From the NCBI GenBank assembly GCA_016788565.1, contig JAEUSP010000059.1:1-50745 (forward strand): DNA of 50,745 nucleotides, in the 5' to 3' direction. Under the pieces are notes generated by a model. That model saw only the letters and a list, made by a program, of their open reading frames with translations. It was not told the DNA's origin and searched no databases. Both the position numbers and the translations under genes were made by a program. The stretch comes from Chlorobiota bacterium (GTDB lineage Bacteria > Bacteroidota > Ignavibacteria > OLB7). Shown one piece after another: positions 1 to 9,871 of the stretch. Every line of letters starts with the position of its first letter. The first letter of the stretch is position 1.

Positions 1-1
1 C

Positions 2-3000
2 AATGGTGATGTGAACAGCGGGAACAACAGCGAGGCAACCACAAACATCGGCTACAACGACCCCGACGGCGCGACGGCCACGAACGCCGCCAGCCAGACG
101 AACATATTGGGGAACACAAATCTTGGATCGAACACGGGAAGTGGCGGTGGAGCAACCACAACAAGCGTTGCTGGGAACACCAACATCAATGCTTCCAACC
201 CAGGATCATCGGTTGTCCAGACAACGAACATTGGGTACAACGACCCCGATGGTGCTGGCGCGAACGCAGCCAGCCAGACGACGGTGTTGGGGAACATTAA
301 CCTGAACAACACCAGCCCTGGAAGCACCTCGCCACAGACGACGACAATCGGCTACAACGATCCCGATGCCGCTGGTGCGAACGTGCCATCGCAGACGACG
401 ATTCTTGGGAACACGAATATCAATGCTGGCCCGGTCAGTTCGCCAACATCGCAGACGACGACGATCGGCTACAACGACCCCGACGCAGGTGGTGCGAACG
501 TCGCTTCCACAACAACCGTCAACGGCAACACGAACTTAGGCTCGAACACCGGCAGCGGTGGTGGCCCAACAACAACAACGGTGTTGGGGACAACGAACTT
601 GCAGGGCGCGACAACGAACATCAACACCGCGCCAAACGCAGGCGGGACAACGACGATTGGGAACCCAACCTCAACTACTCAGTTGAACGGGACGGTGAGC
701 TTTGCAAACGCGCCAACGATTCCGCTGGCAACGGATAACCTCTGGGTGGGCGTTGGTGGAGTTCAAACGGCGTATGCACCTGGCACGGCCGGAACAGTGC
801 TGACCGTGGTTGGAACAACACCAACGTGGTCCAACAGCATCGGTAACTCATCAACAGCCGAGAATGTGGTGGGCGGTCCGTTGAATTTGAACAGCACGGC
901 GGCTGGCTCGCCATCAACAACGAACATCAACGCTGCACCGGCAACTGGCGGGACAACGAACGTTGGGAATGGGACTTCGACGACGAACGTTGCAGGCACG
1001 ACTAATCTAACCGGCCCGGCAACGCTGAGCGGAACAACAACGACGATCAGCAGCCCAACCACGAACATCAACACCGCACCGAACGCAGGCGGGACAACGA
1101 CGATTGGCAACCCAACTTCAACTACTCAGTTGAACGGGACAGTGAGCTTCGCAAACGCGCCAACGATTCCGCTGGCAACGGATAATATCTGGCGTGGCGT
1201 TGGCGGTGTTCAAACAGCGTATGCCCCCGGCACAAACGGCACGGTGCTTCAGATCGTTGGAACAACCCCAACGTGGAGCACAACAAACAACTTCAGCACA
1301 ACGGCCCCGGCTGGTGGCGGCGCGGTGACGAACATCAACAGTGGTGATGTGAACAGCGGGAACAACAGCGAAGCAACAACGAACATCGGCTACAACGACC
1401 CCGACGGCGCGACGGCCACGAACGCGGCCAGCCAGACGAACATTTTGGGGAACACAAATCTTGGATCGAACACGGGAAGCGGCGGCGGAGCAACCACAAC
1501 AAGCGTTGCGGGGAACACCAACATCAATGCTTCCAACCCGAACTCGGGAACGGTTCAGACAACGACGATTGGCTACAACGATCCAGACGCAGGTGGTGGG
1601 AACGCCGCCAGCCAGACAACAGTGCTGGGGAACATCAACCTGAACAACACCAGCCCTGGAAGCACCTCGCCACAGACGACGACAATCGGCTACAACGACC
1701 CCGACGGAAGCGGCGGGAACGTGCCATCGCAGACGACGATTCTTGGCAACACCAATATCAATGCAACCAACCCGAACAGCCCAACGGCACAGGTGACAAC
1801 CATTGGGTACAACGACCCAGATGGAGGTGGACCAAACTCAGCTTCTAGCACGGTCTTCAACGGCAGCGTGACGTTTACGAACCCACCAAGCCTGCCGCTG
1901 GCAACAAACAACGTTTACGTTGGCGTGGGCGGCGTTGCAACCGCGCTTCCGCCAACCAACAGCAGCGTGTTTATCACCGATGGATCGGGTGTGCCGCAAT
2001 GGCAAACGATTTCTTCGTTCCTGCCAGCAACGGCGTGGGCATTGGCAGGGAATGCCAGCACAAACCCAGCAACGCAGTACCTGGGAAGCTCCGACGACCA
2101 AGACATTTCGATGCGGACAAATGGAACGGAGCGTGCCCGAATTTACAGCAACACCAACGGCGGCGGCTTCGGCATTACCAACGCATTCCGCCCGGGGGGG
2201 CTGGCTGGTTCAACAGGCCAGGTGCTGACTTCAACGGGAAGCACAACCGCACCAGTCTGGACTGCAAGCGGTGTGTTGAATGCCGTTGGTGGATCGGCTC
2301 CAACCACCGGCATCAACAACGGCGACATCAACAACGGATCGGGGACTGAGTCGGTGACGAACATCGGCTACAACGACCCCGACGGCGCGGCGGCTGGGAA
2401 CGGCCCATCGGTGACAAACATCAATGGGACCACCAACATCGGCTCGGCAACGGGGAACGGCGGTGGGCCAACAACCACAACCTTCAGCGGCAACGTGGTG
2501 TTCAACACCGCGCCAAGCCTTCCGCTAACCAACAAAGCACTGTTTGTTGGGAACGCCTCGAACGTTGCTGTCGCGCTTCCCACAACTAACGTCCCTGGCG
2601 CGGCTCTAATTCAGGATGGAACGGGGACCCCTGTGTGGTCCACAACGCCTGCAATTCAGCTTGCGCAAAACAACATCTGGGTGGGGAATGCCAGCAACCA
2701 GCAGCAGGCGTACGCGCCAACAACCAACGGCGCAATGTTGGTGCTGAACAGCTCGCTGACCCCGGTCTGGTCCAATGCCAATGCTATCTCATCAACCGTT
2801 GGCGCAAACCCAGCAACGAACATCAACACGGGTGATATCAACAGCGGGACCGCAAGCGAATCGGCAACCACGATTGGCTACAACGACCCCGACGGCAACA
2901 CCGCTACCAACGGGCCATCAACAACAACCGTTCTTGGCGACATCAATCTGAACTCTACCAACCCGAACAAGAGCGCGCCGCAAACAACCTTGATCGGCTA

Positions 3001-4147
3001 CAACGACCCCGATGCAGGGGGCGGGAACGTGCCATCGCAAACCACGATTTTGGGCAACACAAATATCAACGCAACAAGCCCAAACAGCCCAAACACGCAA
3101 ACCACAACCATCGGCTACAACGACCCCGATGGAGCCGGAACCAGCGTGGCTTCCACAACCAATATCTTGGGCAACACCAACATCGGTTCGGCCACCGGGC
3201 CAACAACCACAACGTTCTTTGGAAACGTGGTGCTTCCAGCCGGGACTTCGATCCCACTGGCGCAAAACAACATGTTTGTTGGCAACGCCAGCAACGTTGC
3301 AACCGCGCTGCCACCGGTGAACAGTGCGGTGTTGGTCACCAACGGCAGTGGCGTTCCGCAGTGGCAAACAATCGCAACCTTCCCAAGCAACGCTTGGTCG
3401 CTGAACGGCAACACCGGAACCACGCCAGGCGTTGGCGTTGGCCAGAACTTCTTGGGTGCCACCGACGACCGCGATGTGGTGTTTGCCAGCAACAACTTGG
3501 AGCGCGCCCGTGTGCTTAGCACAACCAACGGCGGTGGTTTCCGCATCAGCAATGCTTTCTTGCCAAACGGTCTTGCCGGGTCAAGTGGCCAGGTGCTGAC
3601 CTCAACGGGTTCCTCCACCGCACCGGCATGGACCTCCAGCAACGTCCTTTCGGCACTTGGTGGCGCAACCCCAGTTACCGGAATCAACAGCGGTGATGTG
3701 AACCCCGGCACCAACAGCGAATCAACCACCAACATTGGCTACAACGACCCCGACGGCGCAGCAGCAACGAACGGGCCATCGGTGACAAACATCCGTGGCA
3801 ACACCACGATTGGAAATGCCACTGGCGATGGCGGCGGGCCAACAACAACAACGATTAACGGCAACATGGTGTTTGGGAATCCATCGGCAATCCGCACCGC
3901 GCTTGGCATCTACTCCGGTCGCGTGGCCAACAGCACGGGAAGCAACACGACCACCGTGACCGTGACCGGCGCAACGTTCACCGCAAGCACGGTGATTGAG
4001 ATTAGTTGGGAAGAAGCCGGGGCGGGAAGCTCCACCTACTTGCAATACAAGATCGTGAACCGTTCGGCCCCGGGTGGAAACCAGTTTACCGTCTCCTTCT
4101 CGGCAACGCCGCCGGCTGGGTTTATCAACTACATCGTTCACCAGTAG
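2..4147 (+). CDS. Giant Thr/Asn/Gly-rich repetitive surface or fibre protein, 5' end missing
   Basis: The frame is open from base 2 (Asn-Gly-Asp) and has no credible start. The GTG at 11 lies inside a repeat, so the gene begins to the left of the window. The visible 1,381 residues are low complexity (Thr, Asn, Gly, Ser, Ala) and contain 13 copies of an IGYNDPD motif. Between these lie 'GNTNI/GNTNL' strand-like units and 'PLATNNVYVGVGGVATA' spacers. Two modules near residues 670-770 and 1125-1225 read W-L-x-GN..LG..DD, then ERAR, then GQVLTSTGS, as in phage-fibre-like proteins of Bacteroidota. The last 80 residues form a non-repetitive beta-rich domain ending FINYIVHQ. No T9SS sorting domain, LPXTG or transmembrane anchor is visible. 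It heads a cluster with two related secreted proteins that share the W-L-GN module. A trimeric beta-solenoid fibre is inferred, and the function is unknown. Confidence 0.8.
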   Translation, partial: NGDVNSGNNSEATTNIGYNDPDGATATNAASQTNILGNTNLGSNTGSGGGATTTSVAGNTNINASNPGSSVVQTTNIGYNDPDGAGANAASQTTVLGNINLNNTSPGSTSPQTTTIGYNDPDAAGANVPSQTTILGNTNINAGPVSSPTSQTTTIGYNDPDAGGANVASTTTVNGNTNLGSNTGSGGGPTTTTVLGTTNLQGATTNINTAPNAGGTTTIGNPTSTTQLNGTVSFANAPTIPLATDNLWVGVGGVQTAYAPGTAGTVLTVVGTTPTWSNSIGNSSTAENVVGGPLNLNSTAAGSPSTTNINAAPATGGTTNVGNGTSTTNVAGTTNLTGPATLSGTTTTISSPTTNINTAPNAGGTTTIGNPTSTTQLNGTVSFANAPTIPLATDNIWRGVGGVQTAYAPGTNGTVLQIVGTTPTWSTTNNFSTTAPAGGGAVTNINSGDVNSGNNSEATTNIGYNDPDGATATNAASQTNILGNTNLGSNTGSGGGATTTSVAGNTNINASNPNSGTVQTTTIGYNDPDAGGGNAASQTTVLGNINLNNTSPGSTSPQTTTIGYNDPDGSGGNVPSQTTILGNTNINATNPNSPTAQVTTIGYNDPDGGGPNSASSTVFNGSVTFTNPPSLPLATNNVYVGVGGVATALPPTNSSVFITDGSGVPQWQTISSFLPATAWALAGNASTNPATQYLGSSDDQDISMRTNGTERARIYSNTNGGGFGITNAFRPGGLAGSTGQVLTSTGSTTAPVWTASGVLNAVGGSAPTTGINNGDINNGSGTESVTNIGYNDPDGAAAGNGPSVTNINGTTNIGSATGNGGGPTTTTFSGNVVFNTAPSLPLTNKALFVGNASNVAVALPTTNVPGAALIQDGTGTPVWSTTPAIQLAQNNIWVGNASNQQQAYAPTTNGAMLVLNSSLTPVWSNANAISSTVGANPATNINTGDINSGTASESATTIGYNDPDGNTATNGPSTTTVLGDINLNSTNPNKSAPQTTLIGYNDPDAGGGNVPSQTTILGNTNINATSPNSPNTQTTTIGYNDPDGAGTSVASTTNILGNTNIGSATGPTTTTFFGNVVLPAGTSIPLAQNNMFVGNASNVATALPPVNSAVLVTNGSGVPQWQTIATFPSNAWSLNGNTGTTPGVGVGQNFLGATDDRDVVFASNNLERARVLSTTNGGGFRISNAFLPNGLAGSSGQVLTSTGSSTAPAWTSSNVLSALGGATPVTGINSGDVNPGTNSESTTNIGYNDPDGAAATNGPSVTNIRGNTTIGNATGDGGGPTTTTINGNMVFGNPSAIRTALGIYSGRVANSTGSNTTTVTVTGATFTASTVIEISWEEAGAGSSTYLQYKIVNRSAPGGNQFTVSFSATPPAGFINYIVHQ
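11..1541 (+). repeat. 1,338-bp in-frame super-repeat in the fibre gene
   Basis: Bases 11-203 recur almost unchanged at 1349-1541, an offset of 1,338 bp or exactly 446 codons. A shorter repeat at 611-745 recurs near 1058-1192 with an offset of 447 bp (149 codons). Differences between copies are mostly at third codon positions, so the frame is kept while synonymous changes accumulate. This is what expansion by unequal recombination followed by selection on the protein would leave. The 5' truncation prevents a count of the full copies. Confidence 0.85.
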
Positions 4148-4159
4148 CCAGCAATTCTG

Positions 4160-4193
4160 TTCGTGAGGCAGGGCAAACGCTCTGCTTCACGAA
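4160..4193. terminator. Hairpin after the fibre gene
   Basis: A 12-bp stem (4160-4171 with 4182-4193, one G-T wobble) encloses a 10-nt loop. It lies 13 bases past the fibre-gene stop codon. No T-tract follows on the plus strand; the next bases are A-rich. It could be a factor-dependent or weak terminator, or an mRNA 3'-end stabilising hairpin. Confidence 0.4.
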
Positions 4194-4269
4194 CGGCAAA
4201 AAAAGCTGGTGATTGAAGCAGAGGTAGAAGCCAGTTGTTGTACCGTACTCACCGAATAATTCTCTATCC

Positions 4270-6378
4270 ATGATATCATCTACCATGGTTCCCCATAAGC
4301 GAATCCTGACCAGCACTCTGCGCGGGGCAATCCTGCTTGTTGTGGTGGCCTTCATGGCCAACACAGCGTTGGCGCAGCGGACCACAAAAACGCAAACAGT
4401 GGTGCTGGACGACGGCCAGGGTGTGCCTTCCACCGTTACCTTGCAAACACCAACCGTTCCCTTTACCAGTTGGACGATGACGCTGCCGGACGGCCCGCCG
4501 GGAAGCTCGGGTAGCTTACTCACCTCCGATAATACCGGGAAATTATCCTGGCTGCCAGGCGTGCCACAAAGTGGTTACTGGACCCTGACCGGCAACGCCG
4601 GAACCACAGCCGGAACCAACTTCATTGGGACCACCGATGACGTTGCTTTCCAAATTCACGTCAATAATGTGGCCGCTGGGGCTTTCGGAACGCAAACGCA
4701 AGGGAACGGGCGGGTGATGCGGTTTGAGCCAACCAACCTTAGCCCAAATATTTTGGGTGGGCATCACGATAACTCCATCACGACTGGCGCGCGTGGCGTG
4801 ACGATTGCGGGGGGTGGATCGAACGCTAATCCTAACCGAGTGAACAACGCTGGGGCCGATTTTGCAACGGTAAGCGGGGGCGTTGGCAACACTGTTTCGG
4901 CAATCAATGGAACAGTTGTGGGAGGAACCGGAAACACAGCATCGGGGGATGCAGCGGTAACTGGCGGAACCAGCTCAACCGCCAGCGCGGCAAACGCAAT
5001 TGCGTTTGGAACCAGCACCACCGCAAGCGGAAGCGCGGCGGTGGCAATGGGGGGAAGCACGCTGGCGCGCGGCGCGAACTCGGTAGCCATGGGGTTATCA
5101 GCCCAGACTGCGGTTGCCGCAACCGCCGCCATTTCGTTGGGGAACAGCACCCAAGCCAACGGTGTGAACTCCATAGCAATGGGGAACACCACCACCGCAA
5201 GCGGCAACACCGCAACGGCCATGGGGGGATCATCTACCGCTTCGGGTGATACGGCCACGGCAATCGGCAACTCGGTCACAGCAAGCGGGCGGACGTCGGT
5301 GGCAATGGGGAGCCAAGTAACCGCCAACGCCAGCAACAGCATTGCCATGGGGCAATGGGTAACCGCTGGGGCCGCCAACGCGATTGTGTTTGGCAAAGGG
5401 GTAAGCAATGGAACCCGATTGGTAAACAGCACTGCCAATTCCTTCATGGTCGGTTTTAACTCAGCTTCCCCAACGCTGTTCGTTGGCCCTTATACTTCCC
5501 AGGCGGATAATCGCGGCTATGTTGGAATTGGAACCTCCACCCCGCAAGCACGGTTGGTGGTGGTGGGTGAGAACAACCTGCCAACCAGCGCTGCGCTGAA
5601 CGTCACGAACAACGCTGGCGTGTCGGCATTGTTGGTGACGAACAACCGGAAAGTTGGGATCGGCGGCTTTAACGTGGCAACCTCCGATACCCCCAAAGCG
5701 CGCTTGCACGTGCGTGGGCTTAGCGATGGCGATTTCAGCAGTATCCTGCCAACGCTGGCATTGAATATCAGCAACGCTAACGGCGATCCCTTGCTGCGTA
5801 TTCGCGATGATGGGCGGATGATGATCGGTACCGAAAGCGCGCCGTTTGCCGGCCTTACCTCAAAAGGGAGCATCGGCCCAAGCGCAAGCAACACCTACGA
5901 CTTAGGCTCGTGCGACCTTCAATGGCGCGATGTGTATGTGAACCGCGACATGCTGTTTACCTGCAACAACGTCACCGGCTTCAGCCGTGCCAAGTTCAAT
6001 TACAACACGGCCACCACGGCCAAGTATTTAGATATTTCGGTTGGCTCCGGTGCGGCTGCGCCAACAACCGCAATGGTGATTGCCGAAAACAACAAACGTG
6101 TTGGCTTAACCGATGGCATTGGGGCCACAACCCCCGACCCCTCGTTCAACGCTACCGGAACCGGTGTTGCGCCGCAAGGTGCGTTGGATATCCGCTCATC
6201 AACTGGTGCGCTGATTATTCCCCGCATGACCGCAGCGCAGCGGCTTACGCTTTCGCTGGTGTTGGGAAGCATGGTCTATCAAACCGATTCGCCAGCAGGG
6301 CCAGTTCCCCCGGCAAGCACCGAAGGATTTTGGGTTGTTGAAACCGTTGTCGGTGTCCCAACATGGGTTCGGAAATAA
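4270..6378 (+). CDS. Secreted YadA-head-like repeat protein A
   Basis: A 702-residue exported protein. The N-terminus has a basic stretch, a hydrophobic core and an ALA-Q cleavage site near residue 35. The ATG at 4285 is an equally good start. Residues about 100-125 carry the W-L-x-GNAGT..IG..DD module shared with both neighbours. Residues about 228-376 are some ten 14-residue units of the type xSxAxGxxxxASGxx, the left-handed beta-roll of YadA/Hia head domains. A 'YDLGSCDLQWRDVYV' segment lies near residue 543. The C-terminus (IPRMTAAQR..GSMVYQT..W) is the short end domain common in Bacteroidota fibre-like proteins. There is no coiled-coil stalk or YadA beta-barrel anchor and no T9SS domain, so it is not a standard trimeric autotransporter. 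A structural or adhesive surface role is inferred. Confidence 0.8.
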   Translation: MISSTMVPHKRILTSTLRGAILLVVVAFMANTALAQRTTKTQTVVLDDGQGVPSTVTLQTPTVPFTSWTMTLPDGPPGSSGSLLTSDNTGKLSWLPGVPQSGYWTLTGNAGTTAGTNFIGTTDDVAFQIHVNNVAAGAFGTQTQGNGRVMRFEPTNLSPNILGGHHDNSITTGARGVTIAGGGSNANPNRVNNAGADFATVSGGVGNTVSAINGTVVGGTGNTASGDAAVTGGTSSTASAANAIAFGTSTTASGSAAVAMGGSTLARGANSVAMGLSAQTAVAATAAISLGNSTQANGVNSIAMGNTTTASGNTATAMGGSSTASGDTATAIGNSVTASGRTSVAMGSQVTANASNSIAMGQWVTAGAANAIVFGKGVSNGTRLVNSTANSFMVGFNSASPTLFVGPYTSQADNRGYVGIGTSTPQARLVVVGENNLPTSAALNVTNNAGVSALLVTNNRKVGIGGFNVATSDTPKARLHVRGLSDGDFSSILPTLALNISNANGDPLLRIRDDGRMMIGTESAPFAGLTSKGSIGPSASNTYDLGSCDLQWRDVYVNRDMLFTCNNVTGFSRAKFNYNTATTAKYLDISVGSGAAAPTTAMVIAENNKRVGLTDGIGATTPDPSFNATGTGVAPQGALDIRSSTGALIIPRMTAAQRLTLSLVLGSMVYQTDSPAGPVPPASTEGFWVVETVVGVPTWVRK

Positions 6379-6443
6379 CAAACCCGCCCCGGCCTGCTCT
6401 TTCCCGTGAACGATACCAACTTTAGAACAAGAAGCAAGAACCG

Positions 6444-9215
6444 ATGAAGACTTCGGTACAACCATATCTGCATCTACTGGTGGCGGCCCTGGCATTGCTG
6501 TCCACCCCCGCGTTTGCCCAACGGGCAACGTGGATGGGGGATGAGCTGCAAGTGGATGATAACACTGGCAATACTGTCACGGTGGCTTCCCCTTCCGACG
6601 GGGTCCACACCAGTGCTGGTGGCCGCGACTCGTTGCTGTTCTCCTATATCCTCAAGCTCCCAACCGGGCCTGCTCCTCCAGCAACTGTTCCGGTGGGGCC
6701 GCTCACCACCTACTACCTTGTTGCCGACCCCGATGGAACAAGCTACTGGCAACAGGTCTATCAAAACGCAGGGTTCTGGCTAAGCATGGGGAATGCAAGC
6801 ACGATTGCGGGAACGCAGTATCTGGGAACGTACGACAGTATCAACTTCAACATCCATGTCAATAATGCCGGCTTGGCTTCGCAAGGGCGGCAACGTGCAA
6901 TCCAGTTTCAGCCGCGGCTAACCAGCCCCAATATCATCGGCGGCTTCAATAGTAACTCCATTACGGGTGCTGCCAACGGTGTTGTGATTGGCGGTGGCGG
7001 GCAAAACGGAGCAACCAACCGTGTGTCGGCGGCGGCGGCAAATTTTGCCAACATCGGTGGCGGCCAGAACAACAATGCTTCTGGTGCCAACTCCACAATC
7101 CTTGGCGGATCGGGGAATGCGGCATCGGGAAATGCGGCGATTGTTGCCGGAACAACCAGCACCGGATCGGCGGCAAACGCCGTGGCTATCGGGCTATCAA
7201 GCACTGCATCGGGGGCAGCAGCGGTGGCGTTGGGGCAATCGCTGACCAGCAGCGGGACGAACAGCCTTGCAATGGGGATATCCTCGCAAGCAACCAACGC
7301 CCGCTCCATCGCCCTGGGGAACGCTTCAGTTTCCAGCGGGCAAAACGCTGTGGCCATGGGGAGCGGGTCGCGGGCAACGAACACTTCGGCGGTGGCAATC
7401 GGCGGCTTGGATACGGCTTCTGGGACAACGTCGGTGGCAATGGGGAACACCGCAGCGGCAACCGGAACCTCAGCCATTGCTATCGGTTCGCAGCTGGATG
7501 CACGCCAAACTTCAGCAATGGCGTTTGGCCAATTTGCAACGGCCGATGCGGCAAACGCAATCACCCTGGGGATGGGCTTTGGGGCCACAGCAACCGACCG
7601 GCTAATCAACAGCCGCGCCAACAACATGGCGGTTGGATTCCGTGATGGGACCGGGGCGGGTTCCTCGGTTGCCAACTTCCCAGCACTATCGGTTGATGCA
7701 CAAAATGTTGGAATCGGAATCGAAAACCCAACAGCACGGCTGCAGATCCGCGCCGAAACCAACACCGGGGCTGGCGCAATGGCCCCCAACGGTGCGTATG
7801 CTTTGGACATCCGCGATGCCGTCACCAACTCGGTGGGGTCGCACTTGTTTGTGCGCCACTCCAACAATGCTGGGCATTACCATCCCGGTGGAAGTCTCCC
7901 AGCGAACGGAGCGTTTATCGGCATGGGCGATCCATTCTCCACGCCGGTGATTGACGACACTGCCCGGCTGATGATTCGCGGCATGGGGTCAACCAATCAA
8001 ACATTTGCTCTCTACACCGAAGACAGCACTGCCGAACCCTTGCTTGGCGTTCGCGACGACGGGCGTTTGATCTTCTTCCAGAACACCGTCACCGATTTCG
8101 ATGGGCTGAATATCAAGGGGCATATCGGGCCAGAGGCGAACAATACATTCGATGTTGGCAGCTGCGATATCCAATGGCGCGACCTGTACATGGCCACCGG
8201 GCGGCGGTTCTACTACGACCGCTCCATCCTGCAATTCAACAGCGGCTCGGATTATCTTGATTTCCGAATCTTCGACACCACACTGGTGGGAACCAGCGAT
8301 GTCACCCAGAACTCGAGCAACGCAACGTGGGCTCCCATTCTGAATCTCGGAAGCTACACGGCTTCGCAGACCTTCTCTCCTGGGGGGGCTGGTTCGGTGG
8401 ATGGGGTGGAGGTGTACTTCTCATCGTTTACCCCAAGCAGCACCATCACCCTTACCGTTTCTGGCGGAATTGATGCGCCGAAATCGGTGACAAAGACCAT
8501 GCCCGGTGTTTCTGCAGCAGGGTATGTACTGTTTGAGATTCCACCGTACAGCATTTACGGTTGCAGTGAGGTTCTTACGTGGACCGTGACCTCTACTTCA
8601 ACATTTACGCTGGAGATGTACGACCGCACTCCGTGCTTCACGGGGCTTTCCAGCGACCGCGCCCAGTTCAATTACTCAGCCGACCCGCCCGCCGCCGGAT
8701 GGACCCTCACCAACGGCATTTACGGCGGCGGACAAGCGGACATTACCGACCAGCTTGGGGGAACCGCCGCGATTATCCAGCGCGACACCTTGTGCGGTGC
8801 TAGCGATCAGTTGCTAGGAAATTGCCGTAGCGGCGGAACCTTGTGTGGTGGGACAGGGGCGATTGACCTATCCTCCTTTATTCAGATTTTTGATGGGGGA
8901 ACTTCCGTGAAGCAGGTGAATACGTACCCGATTGATTACCGTTTCCGAACATACCGGATTAACGACCCATCGAACGCGATAGCCATTAAATCCACAACCA
9001 ACCATTTCACCGGAATTGGAACCACCGCCCCGCAAGGCCAGCTGGACGTTGTCTCCACCACTGGGGCAATGATTCCGCCGCGAATGACCCGCGCCGACAT
9101 CCTGTTGCTTCCGGCAATTCCAGGTTCGATCGTCTATCAAACCAACACCGTCCCCGGCTTTGCTGAAGGTTTGTACGGCTACGATGGCACGCTCCCTGGC
9201 TGGAAAAAATTATAG
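6444..9215 (+). CDS. Secreted YadA-head-like repeat protein B, with insertion
   Basis: A 923-residue paralogue of the preceding gene, 65 bp downstream and probably co-transcribed. The signal peptide is residues 1-25 (cut after AFA before Q). It has the same module order: W-L-x-GNAST..LG..D near 116, YadA-type 14-residue repeats at about 219-372, 'DVGSCDIQWRDLYM' near 569, and an IPPRMT..GSIVYQT end near 876. It differs by a Cys-containing insertion of about 230 residues (about 610-840) with beta-sandwich-like sequence between the last two modules. The insertion resembles nothing I can name and may be a binding domain. Like its paralogue it lacks a barrel, a T9SS domain or a lipobox. Confidence 0.8.
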   Translation: MKTSVQPYLHLLVAALALLSTPAFAQRATWMGDELQVDDNTGNTVTVASPSDGVHTSAGGRDSLLFSYILKLPTGPAPPATVPVGPLTTYYLVADPDGTSYWQQVYQNAGFWLSMGNASTIAGTQYLGTYDSINFNIHVNNAGLASQGRQRAIQFQPRLTSPNIIGGFNSNSITGAANGVVIGGGGQNGATNRVSAAAANFANIGGGQNNNASGANSTILGGSGNAASGNAAIVAGTTSTGSAANAVAIGLSSTASGAAAVALGQSLTSSGTNSLAMGISSQATNARSIALGNASVSSGQNAVAMGSGSRATNTSAVAIGGLDTASGTTSVAMGNTAAATGTSAIAIGSQLDARQTSAMAFGQFATADAANAITLGMGFGATATDRLINSRANNMAVGFRDGTGAGSSVANFPALSVDAQNVGIGIENPTARLQIRAETNTGAGAMAPNGAYALDIRDAVTNSVGSHLFVRHSNNAGHYHPGGSLPANGAFIGMGDPFSTPVIDDTARLMIRGMGSTNQTFALYTEDSTAEPLLGVRDDGRLIFFQNTVTDFDGLNIKGHIGPEANNTFDVGSCDIQWRDLYMATGRRFYYDRSILQFNSGSDYLDFRIFDTTLVGTSDVTQNSSNATWAPILNLGSYTASQTFSPGGAGSVDGVEVYFSSFTPSSTITLTVSGGIDAPKSVTKTMPGVSAAGYVLFEIPPYSIYGCSEVLTWTVTSTSTFTLEMYDRTPCFTGLSSDRAQFNYSADPPAAGWTLTNGIYGGGQADITDQLGGTAAIIQRDTLCGASDQLLGNCRSGGTLCGGTGAIDLSSFIQIFDGGTSVKQVNTYPIDYRFRTYRINDPSNAIAIKSTTNHFTGIGTTAPQGQLDVVSTTGAMIPPRMTRADILLLPAIPGSIVYQTNTVPGFAEGLYGYDGTLPGWKKL

Positions 9216-9336
9216 AAGATTCTTCTTGCCATTCAGCCTTGCTGGCAGTACGTTTGCCCGCGTTGACCGAAGCAGACTGCTGCACAACGTGGGCGCGCCC
9301 GAAGCTGCCGGAACCCTTCTCACACACATCATCAGC

Positions 9337-9341
9337 GGAGG
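9337..9341 (+). promoter_or_regulatory. Shine-Dalgarno of mscL
   Basis: GGAGG lies 4 nt before the ATG at 9346. It is one of the few clear Shine-Dalgarno sequences in the window and fixes the mscL start. Confidence 0.6.
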
Positions 9342-9345
9342 CTGA

Positions 9346-9774
9346 ATGCTTAAGGAATTCAAAGAGTTTGCCATGCGGGGGAATGTAGTTGATCTTGCCG
9401 TTGGCGTGATCATCGGCGCGGCGTTTGGGGCAATCGTCAACTCAGTTGTTAATGACCTGCTGAACCCGTTGTTAGGGCTTATTCTTGGCAAAGTGGATTT
9501 TGCTAACCTCTTCCTTCTGCTTCGCGAAGGGGGGAAAGCCGCGGCCCCCTACAACACCCTTGCCGATGCCCAAGCCGCCGGCGCGGTGACGCTGAACTAC
9601 GGCGTGTTCATTTCGGTTGTCATCAAATTCCTGATGACCACGTTCTCCATCTTCCTGATGGTGAAATGGATGAACAAAATGCGCAAGCCCGCGCCGGAAG
9701 CTCCGCCAGCTGGCCCACCAGCACAGGAGGTTCTGCTGGCAGAAATCCGCGACCTGCTGAAGGCGCAGAAGTAG
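9346..9774 (+). CDS. mscL: Large-conductance mechanosensitive channel MscL
   Basis: A 142-residue protein of normal MscL length. The N-terminal amphipathic helix [20 protein letters not shown] leads into TM1 (about 15-45, [19 protein letters not shown]), the signature of the pore-lining helix. A periplasmic loop (48-82) is followed by TM2 (about 84-107) ending in basic KWMNKMRK. A Pro-rich linker and a C-terminal helix ([14 protein letters not shown]) complete the usual cytoplasmic bundle. MscL forms a homopentamer in the inner membrane that opens under high membrane tension to release solutes during hypo-osmotic shock. A strong terminator follows, so it is likely the last gene of its transcript. 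Confidence 0.97.
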   Translation: MLKEFKEFAMRGNVVDLAVGVIIGAAFGAIVNSVVNDLLNPLLGLILGKVDFANLFLLLREGGKAAAPYNTLADAQAAGAVTLNYGVFISVVIKFLMTTFSIFLMVKWMNKMRKPAPEAPPAGPPAQEVLLAEIRDLLKAQK

Positions 9775-9803
9775 CCAACAACCCAAACCAACGTTGAAGA
9801 ATA

Positions 9804-9841
9804 AACGGCATTCCGCAGGTAGCGGAATGCCGTTGTTTTTT
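9804..9841 (+). terminator. Rho-independent terminator of mscL
   Basis: A perfect 13-bp stem (9804-9816 with 9822-9834), a 5-nt loop AGGTA, then GTTTTTT. It lies 30 nt past the mscL stop. Confidence 0.92.
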
Positions 9842-9871
9842 GGGGAAGATTCTTGCTGGCCTATTTCACCG

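Noticed and set aside
3115-3735. 206-codon and other minus-strand frames within the fibre gene
   Set aside because: Stop-free complements of a Thr/Asn/Gly-rich repeat; they mirror each repeat unit and have no start context or domain.
2-4147. Collagen-like or ice-binding function for the giant protein
   Set aside because: There are no Gly-X-Y triplets and no regular TxT face. The motif set fits a fibre-like beta protein, and nothing supports a specific activity.
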